Shown: piece by piece, positions 57,969-64,000 of the stretch
How the letters are laid out: each line of letters starts with the position of its first letter
Numbering within the stretch: position 1 is the stretch's first letter
From: Siphonodentalium dalli
Lineage: Eukaryota > Mollusca > Scaphopoda > Gadilida > Siphonodentaliidae
Assembly (NCBI GenBank): GCA_032622095.1
Contig: CP136061.1
Span: 6,210,734-6,274,733 of the forward strand
Direction: 5' to 3'
DNA length: 64,000 nucleotides
The notes under the pieces: generated by a model
Seen by the model: only the letters and a program-made list of their open reading frames with translations
What the model was told of the DNA's origin: nothing
Database searches by the model: none
Program-made: the position numbers and the translations under genes

Positions 57969-58039
57969 AAAAATTTCTGTTCCACTTCTTGGACAGCCTT
58001 CGCAAATTCATCTACCCTAATCTTATACAATAAAGCTTC
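57969..58039 (-). CDS. CHCHD3: MIC19/MIC25-like gene, exon before the CHCH exon
   Basis: Acceptor TTATTTCAG, donor TTTTT|GTAAGT. Frame EALLYKIRVDEFAKAVQEVE-QKF plus two bases, matching the (Y)..A..EVE.KF segment that precedes CHCH in this family. The acceptor and first 37 bases are tandemly repeated upstream (see 58,040-58,134). Confidence 0.8.
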
Positions 58040-58134
58040 CTGAAATAATAAATTCATATACCCTGGTCTTATACAATAAAGCTTCCTGAAATAATAAATT
58101 CATCTACCCTGGTCTTATACAATAAAGCTTCCTG
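58040..58134 (-). repeat. 46-bp triplication of a splice acceptor and exon start
   Basis: TTATTTCAG|GAAGCTTTATTGTATAAGA is present with exon starts at 58,039, 58,085 and 58,131, exactly 46 bases apart. The outer two would shift frame and reach a TAA, so only the proximal acceptor keeps the protein open. Confidence 0.85.
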
Positions 58135-58498
58135 AAATATTAAAGACATATCGTGGACTTGTTCGGATGAGTAAAACTGATAAGTTAGTACTCAGAAGCC
58201 AACTGATGGAATGCACAGGGGCATGTCATTAAAACAAGTGAAATATAAATTAAAAAATATATAAATTTAAACCGAGTGCACCACTTTAAAAATCGCTTCT
58301 AATGGCCATAATTCACAAATGCCTGAAACGATTCTTAAAATTTGAACGCCTGTCAATTGAGTAAAAGCTATATTTTCTGATTCATAATTCTAGCATAAAC
58401 TGTTCCAAAACTTGAAAAACAGATGCTGAACGAAAACATCATGGAGAGCACCGGCAGATGGGCCCCTCTTTAGCACCGGATAAACTACATGTATTTTT
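58135..58498. other. Intron sequence, nothing recognised
   Basis: AT-rich. I searched the minus strand for a coiled-coil exon and found none. Confidence 0.4.
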
Positions 58499-58747
58499 TT
58501 ACCCTGTGCCAATGCATTCTCTTATATATCCATTACCCTGCAGGGAGCCCCACACATATATAGAAGCATATAGAAGAGTGTCGTCTGCTCATGTTTGTCT
58601 GGGGCTCTGTATGGGTGAAATTATAAAATTGTTAAAGAATACAAGAACAAATTATTAAAATTGTAAAAAATTGTTAGGCCAATGCATTCTCTTATATATG
58701 CGAGGCGACCTATGGCATATATAAGAGAATGCATTGGCACAGGGTAA
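58499..58747. repeat. Composite foldback fragment
   Basis: Pieces of the CCAATGCATTCTCTTATATA hairpin family and of the CCCCACA..AGCAGACGACACT family occur together with an AT-rich linker that is the reverse complement of that in the intact MITE at 49,385. Confidence 0.65.
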
Positions 58748-58898
58748 GAAAATCCCGAATTACGACTTATACACATATTAGTAACAGCCAATAGTGAGGC
58801 AATGTAATGGAGAGAATGCTTCAAAAGTCAATAATTATCATTAAAAAACTCACCGTTTACAAGTACAAAAATTCTTCATGTATCTAATCTAATGTTAA

Positions 58899-61296
58899 CC
58901 CTTTACCCAACAAACCGGCCAAAACCGGCCAAATAAAGCTTCAACAACCTAAAATATCTTCGGTCTGTCTCAATAGAACCATACAAATATGGATATCATT
59001 GGAACCGGCTCCTTGACCACATTGTGATAGTTACAGTTATGCCCTGTGCCAATGCATTCTCTTATATATGCGAGTCGACCATAGGTCGCCTCGCATATAT
59101 AAGAGAATGCATTGGCCTAAAAAAAACTCTTTTTTTAACACTTTTTACCATTTTCTCTTACATTCTTTAAAGGAATTAGTCTGTCAAAAAAATATTTTTT
59201 TTATCATCATAATACTAATAATATATGTCTAACAGACCCATTTCGCCAAGAAAATTCAAAATCGAGCAGATAGTATTTTTATTATTATGATATTAAAAAA
59301 ATCGCGGAAATATCCGAAGTCAGTCACGTGAGTGCGATCACATGACCACAACGCGGTCACATGACCGATCATCTGCATCAACGCTTACCGATGACAGCGG
59401 TGGGTGGAGCTTGAAATAATTCCGCCAATCGCGTAACGAGTTGATAAATTACGCTGGTTAATTACCTAAGCCTTTACGATAAATAGCGATTACGGAATAA
59501 AACTGTTTGAATGTGCTGAATTATGAACTGGATTTGCTAGAATGTTGGATTATATAACGAATAATGATGGCTAAAATGCACTTTGAGGCGATAAAAGTTG
59601 TTTGAAATGAGATTAATTTATGCAGAAATGCAATGAGCGAGCGGAATATCGTGCGAAACAAATTTAACTGTTTCTGAAAGAATACAAGTTAGGCCATATG
59701 CCGGTACTTCATTCTTCGTTGTATGGTACCAATTTCGGAGGATAGTTTACACACTAGTGTCATCCCGTTGTGCGCTATATGCGTACAATTTTAAATACAA
59801 ATGGGGTGCGATTAAAAAGGTGGTGGTTATTGTACTAGTGCATGTATCATGATGGCTTATATTCGTCATAATGATGTTCCTGTCTGTTTCTTCACACGAA
59901 ACATTTTGTGTGGAGAAGTGCACGACTGTGAACAGCTTGCTAAAATCCTTCCAGTCAAGATTGATAAGTGAGTAAACAAAATAATTCACTCGAATACACA
60001 ACAGACTGTTGAAACTACAAAAATTATTAGTTAGGCTGCAGTTTGGCATAATGACATTTTTTTAATTGAAGGCTAGCCTGGCATTGTTTTTCAGTTTGTG
60101 TTTGTTGTTCGTTTTATTTTACGTTTTGATGGCACATATTGACTTTCTAGAGAGGATTTTTTTGAATTGTTAGCATAGCAAAACTCCAATGATTGCCTCT
60201 AATAAAGAGCGTCCATGTTTTCGTCGCGGTGTAGACAATAAAGAGCGTTCTCAATTATGAACGTGCTTTATTTCGATATGTCATGGGTGATTTTGTATGT
60301 GGTATTGTGACAATTAAATATAAAGTGCTTCCGTCTCCCAAAAGCGGTAGACAATAAAGAGCGTTCTAAATTACGCACTGTGTTGTCTTTTTGGAGGTAC
60401 TAAATAATGGATCGCTAGCCCGCCCACAACTGAACACACTACATCTACTAGGCATCTTGGAATATGTGGCGATGACAGATACTCAGGATATTTATATCGA
60501 AAGTAAAACAACAAACAAACACAAAACAAAAGCGCCTAAATAGAGTTAACATTATTCAGCCCAGTGTTTATATAAATTTGGGCGCTTCTTATATAAGTAT
60601 GACCAGAGAGATAATGTTCTTTCTATTCACTTTGTGGCATTTTAGAGTGCAAACAAGTTCGCGAATGACACTGATGAATAGTCGCTGAGTGATTACAAAT
60701 CACCGAGTGAATACGCGAGACAATCAAAGCACTAATACTGCCATCTATTCACCAAAACAGACACGTGCCGGCATGTTATTAATGGCTACAAAAACAACAA
60801 CCATTATAGGCGCTATTAATTACTGTATTCACAGAATTATTGTCTTCTATTCCAGATAAACGGCCAAAGCGTAACGTAATCTGTACACCACACGCGCACA
60901 TACGATGCCGCATTTTAGTATCGGCTGACTTACGATTACGTCATCGTAGTCTGCATAATAAACTCCGGCTCCGAATCTGTGTTTTTAATTTGCTCCCCAC
61001 AAGTACGTCACTCGTAGTTTAGTCACGGAAATCTCCGAATACCGGTGGTGGTATTATTTATTTATTTTACGGGTTATTTATTATGCGATCGGAATGGGAC
61101 TTGGATCATTTTAATCACAACAGGGAGGGCTTTCCGATTGCGTTTTGTAGTTTCTAGACCGAATAAATCCTTTAACAATTTTATAATTTTTAATGTGTTA
61201 AGCCAATGCATTCTCTTATATATGCGAGGCGACCTATGGTCGACTCGCGTATATAAGAGAATGCATTGGCACAGGGCCCTTCTGTTGGGTAAAGGG
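58899..61296. mobile_element. TTAA-flanked piggyBac-like MITE interrupted by a 2-kb insertion
   Basis: Same termini as 49,385-49,774 (CCCTTTACCCAACAAACCGG / TTGGGTAAAGGG) with TTAA at 58,895 and 61,297. Without the 2001-base insertion and its 4-base duplication it would be 393 bases, against 390 for the intact copy. Confidence 0.9.
59171..61171. mobile_element. 2001-bp TTAA-flanked element nested in the MITE
   Basis: TTAA at 59,167-59,170 and 61,172-61,175 surround termini AGGAATTAGTCTGTC and AGGATTTATTCGGTC (reading inward). The intact MITE at 49,385 gives the empty site (ATTCTTTAACAATTTTA). No transposase is recognised, so it is non-autonomous. It contains clustered CACGTGA/CACATGACC sites at about 59,325-59,365 and two ACAATAAAGAGCGTTCT copies (60,232 and 60,349). 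Confidence 0.85.
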
Positions 61297-61517
61297 TTAA
61301 TCTCCCCAAATCAATCGTATATTTGAATCTATTTCTCAAGTTGCTTACCCTTCCTGCGTAAGAGTGACATCGTGGAGAGGAACAGAACAGTGAGCAGAGC
61401 CAATGTCTTTGTAATGACCTTGAAAGCCAGTGCATTCTCTTATATATGCGAGGCTACCTATGGGAGACCACGTGATTCCCCACCGTGAATTAGTTTCGGT
61501 TTTTAGTAAAAACTTAC

Positions 61518-61606
61518 GTCAATGTTGGTAACTTGTTCTCTAATTGAAGTCTCTTTTATTGGGTCTCTCCTGCTCACATTAGATGATATCTTTGGTACTT
61601 CTGTGT
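61518..61606 (-). CDS. CHCHD3: MIC19/MIC25-like gene, linker exon
   Basis: Acceptor GTTTTGCAG, donor GAC|GTAAGT. Only one frame is open (TEVPKISSNV..., ending QVTNID). The first two bases complete a codon (GAC) with the G left by exon 63,343-63,403, and the exon ends in phase 0, matching the next exon. Sequence similarity of this linker to known proteins is weak; the call rests on phase and borders. Confidence 0.65.
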
Positions 61607-61623
61607 CTGCAAAACAAACATAA

Positions 61624-61788
61624 CAGTAATGCTCTAAAGAATCGACTCCTTAACCACAGCAGAATTATGGGTAATTTTTCGGGGAGATCTTTCCGATGAA
61701 TGGCAACAAGCCACATTTCCAACTTAATCCTGAAAAAGTACCCATAATTCTGCTGTGGTTAAGGAGTCGATTATTTAGAGCATTACTG
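61624..61788. mobile_element. CAGTAATGC foldback element (165 bp)
   Basis: CAGTAATGCTCTAAAGAATC start and GAGCATTACTG end. One flank is TA and the other AA. The inner arms pair as in the copy at 53,283. Confidence 0.8.
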
Positions 61789-61799
61789 TAATGTCGCCT

Positions 61800-61925
61800 C
61801 AAAATATGGTGCCAGTCATTTGCAGAATGAGGTCCACAGAGGGTGAATTTAGTGATGTTACCCCACACAGCAGTCTAGCATAACTAAAAACATCTTCTGT
61901 GGACCTCATTCTGCATGGCCTCATT
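61800..61925. repeat. GCAGAATGAGGTCC foldback unit
   Basis: CATTTGCAGAATGAGGTCCA...GTGGACCTCATTCTGCATG; related copies at 62,715 and 63,706. Confidence 0.7.
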
Positions 61926-62003
61926 GGTATCTCTGTATCTGGTTTGTTAACCAGGCTATTAATTTGAAAAAGCTGGGTGAGTCTTATGTCAATTTTTTTT
62001 TGG

Positions 62004-62145
62004 TGATACCCATAATATATGAGCAGGGGGATGCTCGTATCCCGGTCCCACAGTAGAGGCACCCCTGTCTTGTGATACCCATAATATATGAGCAGGGGGA
62101 TGCTTGTATCCCGGTCCTACAGTAGAGGCACCCTTGTCTTGGACT
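62004..62145 (+). repeat. 70-bp tandem duplication
   Basis: GATACCCATAATATATGAGC, AGGGGGATGCT.GTATCCCG and CAGTAGAGGCACCC are repeated twice in direct order. Confidence 0.85.
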
Positions 62146-62510
62146 TCGGTAGTGGAAACTTCCATGGTGTCCAGAGCAGTCTACCTTGCGGCAGTTTACA
62201 ATTGTCAGGTAATAGTAACAAAAGAATAGAAAATAAGTCCAGACTACCTTGGATAATTTGATTAACCGACCATTATCATATTCCCGTGTAAAAGCAACTG
62301 ATAAATTAAATGCTCTTTTATATTAAGGGCATGGCATATTCGCCCGAAACTAATAAACAAGGTGTCATAACTCATGTGAAAAAAAATTGTCGGGTGGATT
62401 CCAAACCCGAAATTGACCCATACCCTTGACCAGTAAATTTCCTGACCAAATTCCATTCAATTCCGTGATCAATCTCTTTCAATGGTGTCTATCTTACCGA
62501 CATACACCTC

Positions 62511-62600
62511 TGTCACCCATAGAGAGCCCCACATAGACTGGAACAGACGACACTCCATATTACATGCTTCCATCTGTGAGAGGCTCCCTGTGGGTTAAAC
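62511..62600. repeat. Single copy of the ATAGAGAGCCCCACATAGAC hairpin
   Basis: Same hairpin as in the 151-bp array at 53.4 kb and at 49.3 kb; ends GGCTCCCTGTGGGTTAAAC. Confidence 0.75.
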
Positions 62601-62714
62601 ACTAAACTTTATCAGTGAGGTTTGAGACATACATGTACACCTCTGTCACAGCACCAAATAAATTGCTGTCTGCTATCAAATCAGTTGTCTCTGTGGAACG
62701 TGTCATTCACATGC

Positions 62715-62870
62715 CTGTCATTTGCAGAATGAGGTCCCCAGAGGGTGAATTTAGTGATGCTATCCCGCATATCGGGCTAGCATCACCAAGTTCACCCTCT
62801 GGAGACCTCATGCTATGCGGGATAGCGTCACTAAATTCACCCTCTGGGGACCTCATTCTGCAAATGACAG
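62715..62870. repeat. Serial palindromes GCAGAATGAGGTCCCCAGAG
   Basis: CTGTCATTTGCAGAATGAGG at one end pairs with its complement at the other. An extra internal copy in reverse orientation gives three serial arms around GCTATCCCGCAT. A foldback relic. Confidence 0.8.
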
Positions 62871-63342
62871 ACACGCTATTTGCAGTATGAGATATAATAC
62901 TATGATATAAGTAGACAAAATAGTCCCACGCATATCTGACAATTATTTGCGAAACTCATTATTTATGGACCGGTTTGAACACAATTCTGGTATTATGTGA
63001 ACAGTCTGTGTTGTCAGCGATAAAATTATTATTGAAAATGTTTTTTGTCCAATTTAGAAGAATCTTGTAAATTCTGCAATTTGGACAGTGTCGATAATGT
63101 GCAGGGGTCTATTTAACTGCATTTGCGTCGCAATTTGCGATGCGATTTCTAATTTCTGCCAACCAATTTACAATGAAAAAACATGTATTTGTAGGGAATG
63201 CTATACAAAATCTACCCATTGCTGCAAAATTCTATAAAATTTTTTTTAAACATTAAATCCACCCCTAATGTGAGAGCTTGTTCTCTGATATGAGAATATT
63301 ACCGACTGACTGATTCTGGGCAGTGGTTTTGAATAAACAAAC
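62871..63342. other. Intron sequence, nothing recognised
   Basis: AT-rich and non-coding up to the donor of the next exon. Confidence 0.4.
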
Positions 63343-63403
63343 CTTTTATGGGTTCCATCAGATCTGGTTGACCTTTTAGCCTCCGAACAACATTCTCCGA
63401 AAT
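63343..63403 (-). CDS. CHCHD3: MIC19/MIC25-like gene, DUF737-region exon
   Basis: Acceptor TTTTTCCTATTGCAG, frame ISENVVRRLKGQPDLMEPIK plus one base, donor AAAG|GTTTGT. (L)SENV(V/I)(R/D)R(L/M)K is the hallmark of the N-terminal domain of MIC19/MIC25. Confidence 0.85.
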
Positions 63404-63644
63404 CTGCAATAGGAAAAAGGTCATAATGTCGTAATGACGGAGGCTCCAATGATACATCTATAAATATTTATAAACCGCTATCTGCATTAATAAAATGCAG
63501 TGGTCACCTCACATTGGCAAAATCGTAAACAAGGCAAAAACACATACATGTACATGTATAGTACTCTAGGATTTGAACGCATTATCCAATACAAGCTGCT
63601 CGTAATTAGAACGAACAAACAGAATCTTCACAAATATACCTTAC

Positions 63645-63674
63645 TATAACATCTTCAGCATTAGTCGAACGCAC
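63645..63674 (-). CDS. CHCHD3: MIC19/MIC25-like gene, probable 30-bp microexon
   Basis: CAG|GTG CGT TCG ACT AAT GCT GAA GAT GTT ATA|GTAAGG gives VRSTNAEDVI, in phase 0 with the next exon and similar to the V.....(D/E)(N/D) stretch before SENV in this family. A longer version of the exon is possible. No MG start exon was found to the right. Confidence 0.5.
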
Positions 63675-63705
63675 CTGTGTTCATTTCTGGATATAGTGTG
63701 TCTCT

Positions 63706-63805
63706 CATTTGCAGAATGAGGTCCCCAGAGGGTGAATTCAGTTATCCGCACAGCGGACTACATAGCATCAACAAATGCATCATCCGGGTACCTCATTCTG
63801 CTTAT
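63706..63805. repeat. GCAGAATGAGGTCC foldback unit, third copy
   Basis: TTTGCAGAATGAGGTCCCCA ... GTACCTCATTCTGC, partly diverged. It lies upstream of the microexon. Confidence 0.65.
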
Positions 63806-64000
63806 GCCTCATCTTCTGGGAAGCATCTATAGTCACAAATTAACATTAGTACTTTTTCCCCTTCTGTTCAGTTTCTATATCCCCAATTCTGGGAGGTATT
63901 CGACATGGCCTCATCTGCTATGGAAAACCAAGACATACCGGTAGATTTAAGTTCCGAGATGGTGATGTGTACCCATTGGGCACCTCGATTATGCATTGTA

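Larger units (their letters stand above)
50284..63674 (-). other. CHCHD3: MICOS subunit MIC19/MIC25 (CHCHD3/CHCHD6-like) gene, partial
   Basis: Six small exons with agreeing phases: 63,645-63,674; 63,343-63,403; 61,518-61,606; 57,969-58,039; 54,066-54,201; 50,284-50,307. Together they give an N-terminal VRSTNAEDVI / ISENVVRRLKG region like the DUF737 part of MIC19, a linker, the FAKAVQEVEQKF segment, and a twin CX9C CHCH domain. Known proteins sit on the inner mitochondrial membrane, bridge MICOS to SAM50 and maintain cristae; the CHCH disulfides form by Mia40 import. The start exon (family proteins begin MG, myristoylated) is probably beyond the window. The long central coiled coil of vertebrate members was not found between 58.0 and 61.5 kb. 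Introns are filled with transposons and satellites. CHCHD3 versus CHCHD6 cannot be decided, since invertebrates usually have one. Confidence 0.8.

Noticed and set aside
61349-61420. Possible exon ending AAGG|GTAAGC on the minus strand
   Set aside because: Only frames are hydrophobic or Cys-rich and do not fit MIC19; the phase does not match its neighbours.
63900-63990. Start exon of the CHCHD3/6-like gene (ATGGGTACACAT on the minus strand)
   Set aside because: The frame stops after nine codons before any donor; the start exon is more likely outside the window.

Overview
This is a eukaryotic, AT-rich, repeat-dominated animal genome window with no bacterial signal. Intron-split coding exons with GT-AG borders, LINE and Penelope-like fragments, TA- and TTAA-flanked foldback elements and long minisatellites all point to an invertebrate. 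A dispersed repeat ending in GGTGAGCTAAAAA near 46.3 kb resembles repeats I associate with molluscs, so a mollusc or other lophotrochozoan is my best guess (inference, not proven).

Layout. (1) 0.9-24.3 kb is a nested inverted structure. The outermost parts are two inverted arrays of a 390-bp tandem repeat (about 10 copies at 1.37-5.39 kb and 3.3 copies in opposite orientation at 22.93-24.22 kb), both continuing into the same outer flank sequence. Inside lies a 13.9-kb palindromic element (7147-21083) with arms of about 6 kb that look nearly identical by eye, separated by a 1.6-kb unique spacer. Each arm carries a one-BIR plus RING inhibitor-of-apoptosis (IAP) gene and, downstream on the same strand, a small gene for a protein with two PC4-like domains. 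The right-arm IAP is open; the left-arm IAP has a nonsense codon. A 37-bp satellite (21.85-22.93 kb) lies between the palindrome and the right array.

(2) 24.5-25.9 kb (minus) is a frameshifted SAM-like/HTH/integrase-core gene. (3) 26.4-27.3 kb is a 21-bp minisatellite open in several frames on both strands. (4) 27.8-38.4 kb is a mosaic of foldback elements, LINE fragments and degenerate tandem arrays. (5) 38.7-44.5 kb is a nearly complete two-ORF LINE with one frameshift in ORF2. (6) 45-50 kb holds several TTAA-flanked foldback elements.

(7) From about 49.9 kb to beyond 63.7 kb, on the minus strand, lies the one ordinary host gene I can recognise. It is a MIC19/MIC25 (CHCHD3/CHCHD6-like) MICOS subunit, split into small exons within repeat-filled introns. 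Its splice phases agree at every junction I could find, and the last full exon encodes a twin CX9C (CHCH) domain. The first exon lies outside the window or was not found, and the expected central coiled-coil exon(s) were not found.

The most unusual object is the palindromic element carrying paired IAP and double-PC4 genes with compact TATA/CRE/CCAAT promoters. It looks like a large foldback mobile or virus-derived element. Confirmation needs long reads across the inversion and a repeat search against the rest of the genome.
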